DNA from: Thalassia testudinum
Lineage: Eukaryota > Streptophyta > Magnoliopsida > Alismatales > Hydrocharitaceae
Direction: 5' to 3'
Assembly (NCBI GenBank): GCA_037157565.1
Contig: JAZHRO010000022.1
Coordinates: 4,216,001-4,280,000, forward strand
Length of the DNA stretch: 64,000 nucleotides
Below, piece after piece: positions 45,323-57,273 of this stretch. Numbering within the stretch: position 1 is the stretch's first letter; each line of letters opens with the position of its first letter. Position numbers and translations under genes: made by a program. Below the pieces are notes generated by a model. That model searched no databases and was not told the DNA's origin. It worked only from the letters and a program-made list of their open reading frames with translations.

Positions 45323-46505
45323 TGTTGAAGTGGAAAACTACGCGATTGAAGTTGGATTTGAAAACTCATCATAGTTTGATTTGCAAAGCAATCGGTCAAC
45401 AGATAAAATTTAACCGAAATTCGTAAAGAAATTCTGGGTTGAACACAGGGAGGCTACATCGATCTAAAATCCATGATTATATTTTTTTGGTATTTTTGTT
45501 TGAAAGCGAGATAATTACAATGGAATTGATGTTAACACTGAGAGAGAGAGAGAGAACAATCATTTGATATATGAATACTATTTTTATAGCTAGAAAGTGG
45601 GAAATGATTACAGCTAGAAAGTAGGAAACGATTACAGCTAGAAAGCAGAAAATTTTATTCTAGAAAGCAATAAAAAGGAGGGAGAGAGATGTTATCCTCC
45701 TCGACAATTGCTTGAAGGACGAGCCAGACGAAGCGACACCTGGAAGATGGAGGACGGGGCGGGAAGGAGGATGAAGCAGGAAGAAGCGGGAACAAGGCAA
45801 AACGTCATCATCGTCGCGGGATCCACTTCCGGAACATAGGCGAGAAAACTTTGGATTTGGCTCTAAAGGAGCATCCTGGGTGTGGGACAAGCTTCTCTAG
45901 AGTTTTGGAGAGGGAGAGAGGTGAAGGAAGGGATGAGAATTTCGTAGGGTAGGGGTCTCCTTTTATAGTTGCAAGGATTGGGGGCAATTTGGTCATTACA
46001 TATTCAAAACCTTAAATGAGGGGGTCTTTAGCGACAGAATTAAGCATCACTAAAGACACAATCATGGCCTTACATGTGCACCCGCCCACTAGCCCTTTCC
46101 TCTTCAACATTCTACCTGCCCACATTTTCACGAGATCAGCCATCCAATCTTGAGATCGGACAACTTAAAGTTGTTCCTTGCCCGCTTCATCTTCTTCAGC
46201 TGCAGTGCCCCCATGTGCAGAGGCACGTCATTACACTCATACATGATCCAGAGCTTGTCCTCGCACCACATCTCCCACTCCTCATCCGCAAGATCTTCAT
46301 CAAACGGCCGAAATCAACGCGCCCTGCTCCCCGGCTGAATTGAGGTGCTCGAAGAGGCTCGAACCTGTGACCTCTGTCTCGCCCGTAGTTGCATGACATT
46401 GCACCAAGGCCGAGAGTTGGTCATGGGTTCATCCAAAGCACGCATGCTTGTGACCATTGGATCAAGATCCAACGGCCTAGATTTGGCGATCATTTGAAGA
46501 GAAGG
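45323..46505 (-). repeat. LTR fragment E, related to the element B LTR
   Basis: Starts TGTTGAAGTGG and follows the B LTR through AACAGATAAAATTTA, the AGAAAGCAG-type repeats and the GTGTGGGACAAGC block, up to GGATCAAGATCCAACGGCC. It stops at 46505, where element D begins, so its outer third is displaced beyond D and beyond the window. A minus-strand TATA box is at about 45958-45968. No PBS adjoins it on the left, so it is a 3' LTR or solo LTR. Confidence 0.75.
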
Positions 46506-47063
46506 TGATGTAAACACATTTATTGTGGGTAAAATGCCTATTCATGCATGTTCCTAGGTTTAGATTTGCATTTCATGTTATAAATATTGCATAGCATGCA
46601 TCATTCTGCATTTAGAGTAGTTGTATATAATTTAGGTTAATTGCATCCTTTTTGTGGTAAGGAGACAAGGATATTTATTTCGAAGCCTTGGATTGACGAT
46701 TCGACCATACGGATCTAATTAAGATGATGATTGGAGTCCAACGCCTCCGAAATCGCCTCGATCGGAGTCCTGTAGCACCATATGTAGTTAGAGTAAGATC
46801 ATCGGCAAAGGGACTAGGTGACATAATTTGGAGCTTCAAATGACAAATTTGACCACGTGGATGGATTCGGGTAGACGATTGCAGCCTAACAGCGTAAAAA
46901 TCGGCTCAATCTGACCTCTGTAGTAGCCCCTACAACGAAAAGAAGATGGACGACCTAGATTGCGCCACGTGGCACAGCCCAGGATGCCCATGCACACACA
47001 CGCGCCACCGCACACGTGCAGTAGCGTGGATGCACACGCATGCGCACAATGCAATGCCAATGC
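46506..47063 (+). repeat. Element D 5' LTR, left part
   Basis: Begins TGATGTAAACACATTT and follows the start of the B LTR (read on its minus strand) through ATTGCAT, TATAAATATTGCAT and GCATGCATCAT blocks. It is interrupted at 47069 by element C, whose duplication GTGAG is at 47064-47068. Confidence 0.8.
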
Positions 47064-47068
47064 GTGAG

Positions 47069-49241
47069 TGATAGCGATTTCACGCGGTTTGTTAAAATAC
47101 GTCGTTGTAACGCGTAAATCCGCTTTCGCTCTTAAATTTATAATCCTAGATAAGGGAGTATCTAGGGTCGTCCAAGGAGGCAATATGGTTGCAAAATTGA
47201 TTCTCTTGCTTGGAATATATCTCAACTTTCTTTTTGGTAATTTTCAATATACCATTTTTTTTTTTTTTTGAACTAAGGCAACATGCGAACTGATGGCGGG
47301 AAAAGTGTTTACACTTCCAATTAAGTAAACTACTCTAAAGTGGCAAGTAGAGCCTCTCCCTAAGCTCACTCTAAGCAAGTGGAGGCCTAGAATAATTAGG
47401 GAGAGGAAGTGAAGAATGCTGAAAATAAGCAAATAGAAATGCAAACAAGATATGCGAAGAAGGCAACTAGATAATTGATAAAGTGTTTAACAAAAATGCC
47501 TAGTAGTGGAATGCTTCTACTACTAGATAATTGAAATAAAGAAAGAAAACACAAATCCTCTAAATAGATGGTGAAGAAGAGGGCTTCTTGCTCCAAGGTT
47601 GGTGGCTCCCAAGCTTGAAAAGAATCCTTCAACTCCTTCCTTGCAGTACTCCGCCAAAGTGATGACCTCCAAGGCAAGCCCTAAGGGGGCGTGCCCTAAG
47701 TTTCTCTCCAAGGGTGGACGTCCACCCTAAGCTTTTCTCCTTTGCCTGGCCGTCCTCCTTGAAGTGGGAGAGTCCTCCTCCTTGGCGTGGCTCAAGTTGA
47801 AGAGAGTGGGGAGAAGAAGGCACCAAAAGGGCTGGTGATGTGCCCCTTTAATCTCCTTCTCTACTCCTTCTTCTTGGCCGTAGGTATAGGTGGTTTAGGT
47901 AGAAAATATACTAAGGGAGGATGGGAATTATGTGGTGGTAGGGTAGGGTATTTATAGGATGGGAAAGGGGGTGGTTATGGTGTTTTTTTGGAGGGAAATG
48001 AAGGGGTGCTTGGTTATTTTTGGAGGGAAAAATGGGAGGGAAATGAAGAGGTGCCTTGATTTTCCCTCCAAAAATACCTTCTAGAAGGCAATTTTGGAGG
48101 GAAAAAATGGAGGGTGGAGATGGGCTTTGATGGTGGATGTAGGGTGGTGATGGAAGGGATAGTTGGCACCAAAATAAAGTAGGAGTAGGTGGTCTTTTTG
48201 CTGGAGCTTAGGTAGTAGGGTAGTAGGTTTTGGTGCCATGGAGGTGGACTAGCTATGTTAAGCAGCTTAGCTAGCTTAGCTAATAGGGAGTAGAGTTGGA
48301 GGCATTTGGAGCTAGGGTTTTCAGGGAGAAGAGCTGAGGAGGAGAAGTCTGGAGCTGGAGCTGGAGCTGGCTGCTGCTGAAGAGGCTGGCATGGGGCTAC
48401 TCTAGCTAGCTTAGCTTGCTAGTTCTTTGCTAGTTGCTAAGCCAAGCTAAAGTGAGCTAGCTTCTACCAAAATGAGCTGAGGTGAGCTAGGTCTGGTGCT
48501 CTCGGGGAGAATCAAGCTGGTTGAGGCAGCTAAGGTAGCTTAGCTCAACTGAGTTGAGCTAAGCTGAATCCCCAGGAGCTGGACTTAAGCTTCCTTAGTT
48601 GAGATGAATTCTTCTTCAGCTGGCTGGAGTTGAGTGGAGCTGGATGTAGCTGGATCTGAGCTGGGGTGAACTCCTGTCAACTCAGCTGAGCTAGCTAGAG
48701 CTCCTTGTAAACTAGTGGGAGCTGAGATGAGCTAGACTCAGCTAAGTTGAGCTGGATGTGAGCTGAGGTGAACTCCTGTCAACTCAGCTGAGCTAGCTAG
48801 AGCTCCCTGTGAACTAGTGGGAGCTGAGATGAGCTAGACTCAGCTAAGTTGAGCTGGATCTGAGCTGACTTGAGCTAGGGTAAGCTAAGGTGAACTCTCT
48901 TGAGCTACCATCCAGCTGTGATTAGCTAAATGGAGCTGGGATGAGCTAACCCTAGTTCAAGTAAGCTAGGTTTCAGCTGTGGTGAGCTGGATCAAGCTGG
49001 GTTCCAGCTAGTCTGGGCTTCTCCTTCACCATTTGCCTTCTTGAGTGCTAGGGTTTTAGGGATCTGTGCATCTGTACATCCCTAACACTCACAAAAACAC
49101 ATTAAAACGACAATAAAAAATGCAATGCATGCCTATCCTAATTTATGCCTAAATGCAGCCCAAAAATCCGTTTGCGGAGTAAAATCCTAAGAGCTAGGTT
49201 AGTTTTAATGCATAAGAATGATGATAAACTGACGTTTATCA
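47069..49241 (-). repeat. Element C 3' LTR
   Basis: Plus strand TGATAGCGATTTCACG to GACGTTTATCA. A minus-strand TATA box (CTATAAATAC) lies at about 47948-47957. It contains an AGCT-rich array (48255-49020), TTCTAGAA at 48079-48086 and decayed E2F-like sites TTGGCACCAA (48163) and TTTTGGTGCCA (48228). Open frames here recur in the other copies because the LTRs are repeats. Confidence 0.95.
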
Positions 49242-50644
49242 CACCCCCATGCTTATCTTTTTCTAGTCTCTTAGCAAAACTTTAATTTTTTTGGAAAACG
49301 AAATTTTTGGGAAATCTAATTTTTTTGACTTTTGAGGAGAAAAAGAGATTAAGGGACCTTGGTAGATTAAAACACAGGAGGTACGTGATTTGTTAAAGAT
49401 CAACATCAGGATTTATTTTTGGATCCAACCATTAGACAGAACGGGATCAATATATCCTCCAGAAAATTCACAAATTAACCCCTTGTTAATTCAGATGACT
49501 TGAAATGTTTGTTTTTAGGATTTTTCTGGCTCGTGAATCTGATTCGCAACTTACAAATTCCTTTAAAACCTTGTGTCTGTGCTTGTGAAAAGTCAACATT
49601 TATAAGGACGTGTTATTATTATTATTTTTTTTTTTTCTTTTTTTTTTCTCCCCCATGCTTATTTTTAGCTTAGTCTTACAACAGATGTGTCGGGATCATC
49701 ATTCCCGTTACCATTCCTCGAGGGGGCTCTGGCGCCAGTACTTCGGGATAGCACTGTCCATGACACCACCCAGGAGCTCACAACCCCAAAACACGATGCG
49801 GTGAAAAGGGGCGCTCCAAGCAAACTCAAGCTCTTGCTCCGACGCTATAGGTAGAGCACCGTCCAAGAAACTTGAGCTACTGAAATGCGCTTTAATGCTC
49901 TATCTAAAGATATGAAATATAGATATAGAGCAGCGCCAAGGCGGTAACATGTTGACATCGCGTCCTCAAAGAAGGTATTTTCCTTCTTCTCGGCGGTGGG
50001 AACTCAAACCAATGATCTGCTTCAGACTTTTACTAAATCCAAACAAGGGAGTTCTTCAAATTTTTAGTTGTTTTTAAGTGTTGACTTGTGTGTGAAAATT
50101 GACACAAGAAGTTTCTTGAGACTCATAAGTTTTTGAATCAGAAACTAAGTCAAATACTTTCCATATTACAAAATAGGATCAAGTCACCTGAACTATCATG
50201 AGTTCAGGTGGAATTTTAGAGAAGGATATCTGATCTAGTCTAAAATAGACCCTGGAATTCTAATGATTAGATCCAAATCCTCATCCTTAGTTTGTTAAAG
50301 ATTAAACCCCATTGTACCAGAAGTGAATTTTTCGACCTTAGTCCTGATTTCAAAATTTTTCCTCAAAATGTTTTTAATTTTTTTTTTTTTTGGGTATGCA
50401 AGCAGGAAATAAATTAAAGAAAAATGCATGTTTTTAGGTTTTAAACATCCTAAATCGATCGTAAAAATTTAAAAACACCCCCCCATGCTTAAGATATGCC
50501 ATGTCCTCATGCATTAGGAGGGAAAAGGAATCACCTTAGTGAAGAACGGTCAGGTTTAGGATGAATAAAACCTGGAAAAAGAAGAAAAAAGGAAAGCAAG
50601 AAAATGATGGGTTACCTCCCATCCAGTGCTACCTTTTACGCCAT
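49242..50644 (-). other. Element C 3' untranslated region with polypurine tract
   Basis: On the minus strand AAGATAAGCATGGGGGTG immediately precedes the 3' LTR (49242-49259), a clear polypurine tract for plus-strand cDNA priming. A second, similar AAGCATGGGGG lies near 49650 and a third near 50480. A T-rich run lies at 49609-49650. No coding sequence seen. Confidence 0.75.
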
Positions 50645-52744
50645 TCAGCCGGGCGTGAAGGTATGCACGGAAGACGTAAGATCATGTAAATAATTGGACA
50701 CTTGGATGTCCGCAATAAAAGTGTCTTCCTCAAGATCCCTAAAAAGATGAGTGGTAAAGATAAAGGGATCAAAATAAAATAGAGAAATGGAAAAATGACC
50801 CGGATCTGGCCATGGTTTAAGTGCTTGTAAATTGCCAGATTCTGGTGGGTCGAGTGATAGGTCTAATGGAAAGGGATGGGGAATGGAGTCAATGAGATGT
50901 AGGGTGTGTGAAGTTAGTGTGGATGTTTCAGGAAGATGAAAAGGGGGAAAGTCAAACCCTAGTTGATCTGGAAAGTCTTGGACCACATAACTATCCTTAG
51001 AATAAGAATCAATAAAATCTAGATTAATAGTGGTCAAAGATGAATGAGATTGGATCAACATAGACATTTCAAATACTGCTTCCATTTTATTATCAGTGTC
51101 CTCAAAAATTTTGTGATTAATGGACCTCTTGGAAGCTTGAAATAAATCTAATGAGAAGGTCTGGTTACTGCAACTTATATTCATTTTCCCAGAATGAGAA
51201 TTGATATTAGCTGCTGCCATAATCAAAAAAGGTCTTCCAAGGATGGCATTAATGAGAGCCTTGGGTACCTCTATGTCAAGGACTAGAAAATTTACCGGAA
51301 ATAGACAATTCCGGACCTTGATAATACTATCCTCAACAACTCCCCGCGGTTGAATGGTAGATCGATCTTCCAATTGAAATTGAACCTTGGTAGGTTTTAA
51401 ATCACTGAATCGAAATTCCTCGAATAAGACAGGGGGGATGAGATTACTAGAGGTACCTAAGTCGAGAGGGGCACGAAAAATGGTGTCAGTTACGACAATT
51501 GAGATAAGTGATGTGCCCTGGTCCTTTTTTGTGAAAGGTAGCTTGCTCTGAAAAACTGAGTTGGCTGTCTTTGAAAGGACCAACCTTTCTAGATTCTGAT
51601 CATGCCCTTTTGCAGTAAATTCTTTAGAGGCATGGGGGGAATCTAGGAAGGGAATATTCCTCTCAACTTGCTCAAATAAATCCAAAGAATTGTGGTCAGA
51701 GGGCTCTGATTTTGGATTGTTGGATTGCAGTTTTTGAGAGTGGGAAATAGGGTTTGAATCAAGTGTTTTTGGGGTTTCTTTTTCTTCTTCCTTATTAAGG
51801 TTAGGGGGGTCAATCTGCATTGGTTGAGAATCAGTTTCATCATTTGATTGAGAAGGCCTTAAATCCATGGTGGTTTCCTCACTCCTCATAGTCTCTGCAT
51901 ATGCAGCTTGGTGTTCACTGAGAGGAGGTAGGGGGGCCTGATGTTGAAAGAAACTGGGTAGGTGCTGTGATATTGGGTTAATAGGAGGCTGAATCATGTG
52001 GTTCCGATGTTGGTAGACACCCGGGTGTTGGTTCCTGTGATTAATAAAGTTTGGTGTGGGTTGGGATGGTGAGTGTCCTGCAGGTCTTTGAGTCGGAATA
52101 TCCCCAATTTGATCATTGAGATTGTTAATAAGATGGGTTGTTTCCTTTGTTTTTCTTTGTAACTCTTGCAAGGTTTTCATCATCTGGGCATTAATGTCTT
52201 CTTGAGATTGCCCAGATTGATAAGTCTGATTTGAACCATACCCTCCAAACGGGTTCTGTTGTTGGTGTGGAACCGGATTGGTCCAGGAGTGGGTCGGATA
52301 ATCCCCCCCATTAGAGGAATTTTTCAATTTCTCCTGGATAGTAGGGACATTTTGGGTGGGGTGATGATTGGGATAAACATAATTCCCTGTTGAACCATAG
52401 AAAGCCTCAGAATAACAATTATACTCAACATGGGATTTATGCAGATTTTCTCTCTTGCGGGTGTTAAAAGGGGTGAGATGTGGAATGTGTGGAGCTTGGG
52501 CAGGTGTGGCAGGATTCCCTTGGTTGGCCAGGTTTGTTAAATCCTTATGCAACTGTTGTTGCTTAACTTGTAGCTGAGCCATGATAGAGTAGAAATTAGG
52601 TGGAGGGGCCTGATTAAGAAGCTCCTGGGTGGAAGAATAGGGGAAAGAAAAATTAGCATGTGGGTTAGAGGACCAATTTTTATTTTCCATTTTAAAAGAA
52701 GAGGAAGAATGCAGAAAAGTCTTTTCTTGGGGAGGCAAAATCAA
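50645..52744 (-). CDS. Element C Gag-tail/aspartic protease protein, 699 aa, intact ORF
   Basis: One uninterrupted frame from ATG 52744 to 50645. The N-terminal 300 residues are rich in Gln, Asn, Pro and His (YNCYSEAFYGSTGNYVY, NPFGGYGSNQTYQSGQSQED), like the tails of Athila-type Gag, but the Retrotrans_gag core and a zinc knuckle are absent. A short helical part follows near residue 195 (DINAQMMKTLQELQRK). The middle is charged (NLNKEEEKETPKT). The protease-like domain lies at about residues 410-540: APLDLGTSSNLIPP keeps the catalytic Asp (DLGT), then RGVVEDSIIKV, FPVNFLVLDIEVP and ILGRPFLIMAAANIN. The C-terminal 160 residues are not recognised. No RT follows. An in-frame second Met (residue 19, MENKNWSS) could be the true start. 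It may help assembly with Gag supplied by another element; that is inference. Confidence 0.85.
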   Translation of the reverse strand: MILPPQEKTFLHSSSSFKMENKNWSSNPHANFSFPYSSTQELLNQAPPPNFYSIMAQLQVKQQQLHKDLTNLANQGNPATPAQAPHIPHLTPFNTRKRENLHKSHVEYNCYSEAFYGSTGNYVYPNHHPTQNVPTIQEKLKNSSNGGDYPTHSWTNPVPHQQQNPFGGYGSNQTYQSGQSQEDINAQMMKTLQELQRKTKETTHLINNLNDQIGDIPTQRPAGHSPSQPTPNFINHRNQHPGVYQHRNHMIQPPINPISQHLPSFFQHQAPLPPLSEHQAAYAETMRSEETTMDLRPSQSNDETDSQPMQIDPPNLNKEEEKETPKTLDSNPISHSQKLQSNNPKSEPSDHNSLDLFEQVERNIPFLDSPHASKEFTAKGHDQNLERLVLSKTANSVFQSKLPFTKKDQGTSLISIVVTDTIFRAPLDLGTSSNLIPPVLFEEFRFSDLKPTKVQFQLEDRSTIQPRGVVEDSIIKVRNCLFPVNFLVLDIEVPKALINAILGRPFLIMAAANINSHSGKMNISCSNQTFSLDLFQASKRSINHKIFEDTDNKMEAVFEMSMLIQSHSSLTTINLDFIDSYSKDSYVVQDFPDQLGFDFPPFHLPETSTLTSHTLHLIDSIPHPFPLDLSLDPPESGNLQALKPWPDPGHFSISLFYFDPFIFTTHLFRDLEEDTFIADIQVSNYLHDLTSSVHTFTPG

Positions 52745-54373
52745 GTGGTCCCTTCAAGTGTGGAGTTTTGGACCGCCGCCTGTGCAAAATGGAAGAAACG
52801 GGAGGGGAGGAGAAGAGATGGAGATGAGAGAAAGTGTGCAATTCAAACAAACAAAAACTAGACCTAACTTAATTGTGACTCCCTAATAATAACCTAAGAC
52901 TTGGTCTATATAGGAAATAAGTAGTCAATAGTGAATACCCGTTCCATCAGCAAATCTAGCCAAGTTGCTTAAGGGGAGGTTTGGGCCCAAACGTTTCCCA
53001 GGGAAAACCCCAGGTGCTTGTACAAACCCGCGCCTGGTCGTTTGAGACGGCCCCTCAGCCTGAACACCAGATACAGATGACAAAATTGGTACTAACTAAA
53101 GAAAACTTAAGACCTAAATAGCAAGCCTAAGTTGATAAAGCCTTAGGGGTCAAGTAGCTACAAATTTTAATTAGGTCTAGGATTCTATAGTGCACACGGA
53201 ATGTGGAGGGCGTTTATTGGGTTGTTGCCCTGTTATTTGATTTTTTTGTGTGTGTGCAGGAATTGGAGAGTGGCTCCAATGAAAATCAAGTTGTCACACA
53301 ATTTTTTTATATTTTTGTCTTTTAGGATGTGATTTAATTAAATGAATTTTAGGGTTTTTCTCTTTAAGTTTTCAAACAAGTTTGAAAGTTCACAATCAAA
53401 GGAAAGACAAGTTGTATGTGTGATTGTATATTTCCTTTTAATTGAGTCTCTAAAGAGAAAGAAGAAACCCTAAACCAATTATCCCTGAGACAGAAATTTA
53501 ACTACCAATGAATTATTTTTAGCTTTCAGAATTAAGTAGTGGTCCAAACAAGTCAAACAACACCACTACTTTGAATAAAATCAAACAAGGATTCCAGAAA
53601 AGATTTTTGTAAGATTTTAGGAATTTGTTTGATAATAGTTTTGAATTTTTAATTGTACTGGTGTCAAAGTCCAGAAATAATACCCGTGGGTATTATAGAC
53701 TTTTCAGTATTACCACCGACCTCAGAAAATTTTTATGATTTTATATGATATGTAAAATTTCACAGGGATTCCAAAAAGATAAATTTCACAAAAATTGGAT
53801 GAGTATAAAAATTCTGAAAATTCACGGACAGTAGCAAAATAGGAAGATTAGAGGGTGTGACCCCTCTGTAATCCACGAATTTTTAAAAATTAAATACAAA
53901 TACAATTGATCTGAAATTTGGAACAGATGTTCCAAACTTAATTGGGAATCACTATATGAAATTTTATGATTTTAGGAGGCCTGTGGTGTTAGGAATCGAT
54001 TTTTCAATTCTGGACAGAAATCTAGACCCGAAAAATAGAACACCAATACTTGCAATGGAATGGTGCTAAAGAAGCATAAAAGCAAACAATGATTTTAAAA
54101 TGCACCACTCCACTTAATTTAAGTGTTTAGGGTCCTGAAAGCCAAGTTTAATATATTTTTGTAGTTTTAATTAATTATGTGACTAGAAAGAGGAACCAAC
54201 CTGAATTTTCGCGGGAAGAAAAGGATCTTTAAGCTCTCGCTTCCAGATTCCCGCTTTCCCGCTGTAGTTCCTGCACACACAAAAGAAAGAAAGAGAAGGG
54301 GATGAGATCTACTTCAAGCAAGAGAAAATGAGTTAATGCAAAGCCGTGCCTCCCCGGCAATGGCGCCAAAAAG
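52745..54373 (-). other. Element C leader and primer binding site
   Basis: The PBS at 54351-54368 reads on the minus strand TGGCGCCATTGCCGGGGA, one mismatch from the tRNA-Asp complement, followed by AGGCA. The 1.6 kb leader has no recognisable coding content and shows similarity of style (AATTAAG, AAAACCCTA runs) to the D and B leaders. Confidence 0.85.
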
Positions 54374-56315
54374 TGATAGCGATTTCACGCGGTTTGTTAA
54401 AATACGTCGTTGTAACGCGTAAATCCGCTTTCGCTCTTAAATTTATAATCCTAGATAAGGGAGTATCTAGGGTCGTCCAAGGAGGCAATATGGTTGCAAA
54501 ATTGATTCTCTTGCTTGGAATATATCTCAACTTTCTTTTTGGTAATTTTCAATATACCATTTTTTTTTTTTTTGAACTAAGGCAACATGCGAACTGATGG
54601 CGGGAAAAGTGTTTACACTTCCAATTAAGTAAACTACTCTAAAGTGGCAAGTAGAGCCTCTCCCTAAGCTCACTCTAAGCAAGTGGAGGCCTAGAATAAT
54701 TAGGGAGAGGAAGTGAAGAATGCTGAAAATAAGCAAATAGAAATGCAAACAAGATATGCGAAGAAGGCAACTAGATAATTGATAAAGTGTTTAACAAAAA
54801 TGCCTAGTAGAGGAATGCTTCTACTACTAGATAATTGAAATAAAGAAAGAAAACACAAATCCTCTAAATAGATGGTGAAGAAGAGGGCTTCTTGCTCCAA
54901 GGTTGGTGGCTCCCAAGCTTGAAAAGAATCCTTCAACTCCTTCCTTGCAGTACTCCGCCAAAGTGATGACCTCCAAGGCAAGCCCTAAGGGGGCGTGCCC
55001 TAAGTTTCTCTCCAAGGGTGGACGTCCACCCTAAGCTTTTCTCCTTTGCCTGGCCGTCCTCCTTGAAGTGGGAGAGTCCTCCTTGGCGTGGCTCAAGTTG
55101 AAGAGAGTGGGGAGAAGAAGGCACCAAAAGGGCTGGTGATGTGCCCCTTTAATCTCCTTCTCTACTCCTTCTTCTTGGCCGTAGGTATAGGTGGTTTAGG
55201 TAGAAAATATACTAAGGGAGGATGGGAATTATGTGGTGGTAGGGTAGGGTATTTATAGGATGGGAAAGGGGGTGGTTATGGTGTTTTTTTGGAGGGAAAT
55301 GAAGGGGTGCTTGGTTATTTTTGGAGGGAAAAATGGGAGGGAAATGAAGAGGTGCCTTGATTTTCCCTCCAAAAATACCTTCTAGAAGGCAATTTTGGAG
55401 GGAAAAAATGGAGGGTGGAGATGGGCTTTGATGGTGGATGTAGGGTGGTGATGGAAGGGATAGTTGGCACCAAAATAAAGTAGGAGTAGGTGGTCTTTTT
55501 GCTGGAGCTTAGGTAGTAGGGTAGTAGGTTTTGGTGCCATGGAGGTGGACTAGCTATGTTAAGCAGCTTAGCTAGCTTAGCTAATAGGGAGTAGAGTTGG
55601 AGGCATTTGGAGCTAGGGTTTTCAGGGAGAAGAGCTAAGGAGAAGTCGGGAGCTGGACTTAAGCTTCCTTAGTTGAGATGAATTCTTCTTCAGCTGGCTG
55701 GAGTTGAGTGGAGCTGGATGTAGCTGGATCTGAGTTGGGGTGAACTCCTGTCAACTCAGCTGAGCTAGCTAGAGCTCCTTGTGAACTAGTGGGAGCTGAG
55801 ATGAGCTAGACTCAGCTAAGTTGAGCTGGATGTGAGCTGAGGTGAACTCCTGTCAACTCAGCTGAGCTAGCTAGAGCTCCCTGTGAACTAGTGGGAGCTG
55901 AGATGAGCTAGACTCAGCTAAGTTGAGCTGGATCTGAGCTGACTTGAGCTAGGGTAAGCTAAGGTGAACTCTCTTGAGCTACCATCCAGCTGTGATTAGC
56001 TAAATGGAGTTGGGATGAGCTAACCCTAGTTCAAGTAAGCTAGGTTTCAGCTGTGGTGAGCTGGATCAAGCTGGGTTCCAGCTAGTCTGGGCTTCTCCTT
56101 CACCATTTGCCTTCTTGAGTGCTAGGGTTTTAGGGATCTGTGCATCTATACATCCCTAACACTCACAAAAACACATTAAAACGACAATAAAAAATGCAAT
56201 GCATGCCTATCCTAATTTATGCCTAAATGCAGCCCAAAAATCCGTTTGCGGAGTAAAATCCTAAGAGTTAGGTTAGTTTTAATGCATAAGAATTATGATA
56301 AACTGACGTTTATCA
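54374..56315 (-). repeat. Element C 5' LTR
   Basis: Same ends as the 3' LTR. It lacks the segment matching 48351-48574: the junction at 55649-55656 is one copy of GGAGCTGG, which occurs at both ends of that segment in the 3' LTR. Otherwise nearly identical (for example a T/A difference near 54811 and a CTC deletion near 55080). The minus-strand TATA box is at about 55250-55259. Confidence 0.95.
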
Positions 56316-56320
56316 GTGAG

Positions 56321-57252
56321 CGGCAGAGACGGGACAGCACAACGCCAGCGACGCATGAGCTGGCCTACAACGACGCATGAGCTAGACCTACAACGACGCT
56401 TACAGCCATCACTAATTCTTCTCACCCCAGCAAAGCCAACTGTGGGCGTGAGCGGGCATGAGCTACCTACAGTGATGCTTCTAGTGACGGCCTGGATGTC
56501 ACTAATGGTGCCATACCTATTTTTGCCTCTTCTCCTCCACTATAAAGGGACCTACACCCCCTCCCTTCCAAGCCATTGCTACCTACTCTACTCCTACCTA
56601 CTCCTAAGCTCTAGCAAGCCTACCAACGCTCTATTAGAGCTTGCTCTCAAGCTCCCAAGGCTCCTATTAGTGTAGCAAACCTCTGCCTCACCAAATATTC
56701 ATCCATCTTCCCATCCCCAATCATAGGTCGCCTTGGAGCTGTCCTCCCACCCCATTCCGGTAGCAGATCATCTCTGCCTTCTCACCTCCATTCCGGAGCC
56801 ACGCCAAAGCTTTCCTCTACCCGACGTCCTCCTGCATCTCACCTCCGTCATCCCTCTCCTCACCTCCTTCGTCTGAGCTTTCGCTAGGCACCATCGTCTC
56901 GCCGAACAGCCGATTCAGGAGATTTCCTCTCACCCCCATCTCTTTTTATGATTTCATAGTTTATTGTAATCGACATTGGATTGATATATAGAGATCATAT
57001 TTGTTCCATTTCTATCTTATGATTCATTATGCTTGTCTTCTTTTCAAAAATACAAAAAAATAATGAAACCCTAAAATTCCAAAAAGAAACAAAACGAAGT
57101 GTGGTTTTCTATTAAAGAAACTTCACCTCCCCATGTTCGACCTGGGACTCCCTTGGAGTTTTTATATAAATTTTATTTGATCACGAGTTTTGCAACTATG
57201 ACGATGGGTCACTTGTAACCTTGATTTTAAACATGTGAAACACGTGTGGTCA
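56321..57252 (+). repeat. Element D 5' LTR, right part
   Basis: Continues from 47068 after element C and ends GTGTGGTCA at 57252, four bases before the PBS. A TATA box CTATAAAGGGA lies at 56540-56550, followed by C-rich transcribed sequence. The open stretch 56316-56675 is LTR sequence, not a gene. Confidence 0.8.
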
Positions 57253-57255
57253 TTT

Positions 57256-57273
57256 TGGTGCCATTGCCGGGGA
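57256..57273 (+). other. Primer binding site of element D (tRNA-Asp)
   Basis: TGGTGCCATTGCCGGGGA, four bases after the LTR end, differs from the tRNA-Asp complement at two positions. Confidence 0.88.

Larger units (their letters stand above)
47069..56315 (-). mobile_element. Element C: young, pol-less LTR retrotransposon with one intact ORF
   Basis: A 9.25 kb minus-strand element with perfect duplication GTGAG (47064-47068 and 56316-56320). The 3' LTR is 47069-49241 and the 5' LTR 54374-56315; apart from one internal deletion of about 225 bases and a few small changes they are nearly identical, so the insertion is recent. PBS (54351-54368) and polypurine tract (49242-49259) are intact. The only long ORF is 52744-50645 (699 codons), a gag-tail/protease protein. 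No RT, RNase H or integrase is present between the LTRs. It is inserted in the 5' LTR of D. Confidence 0.95.
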
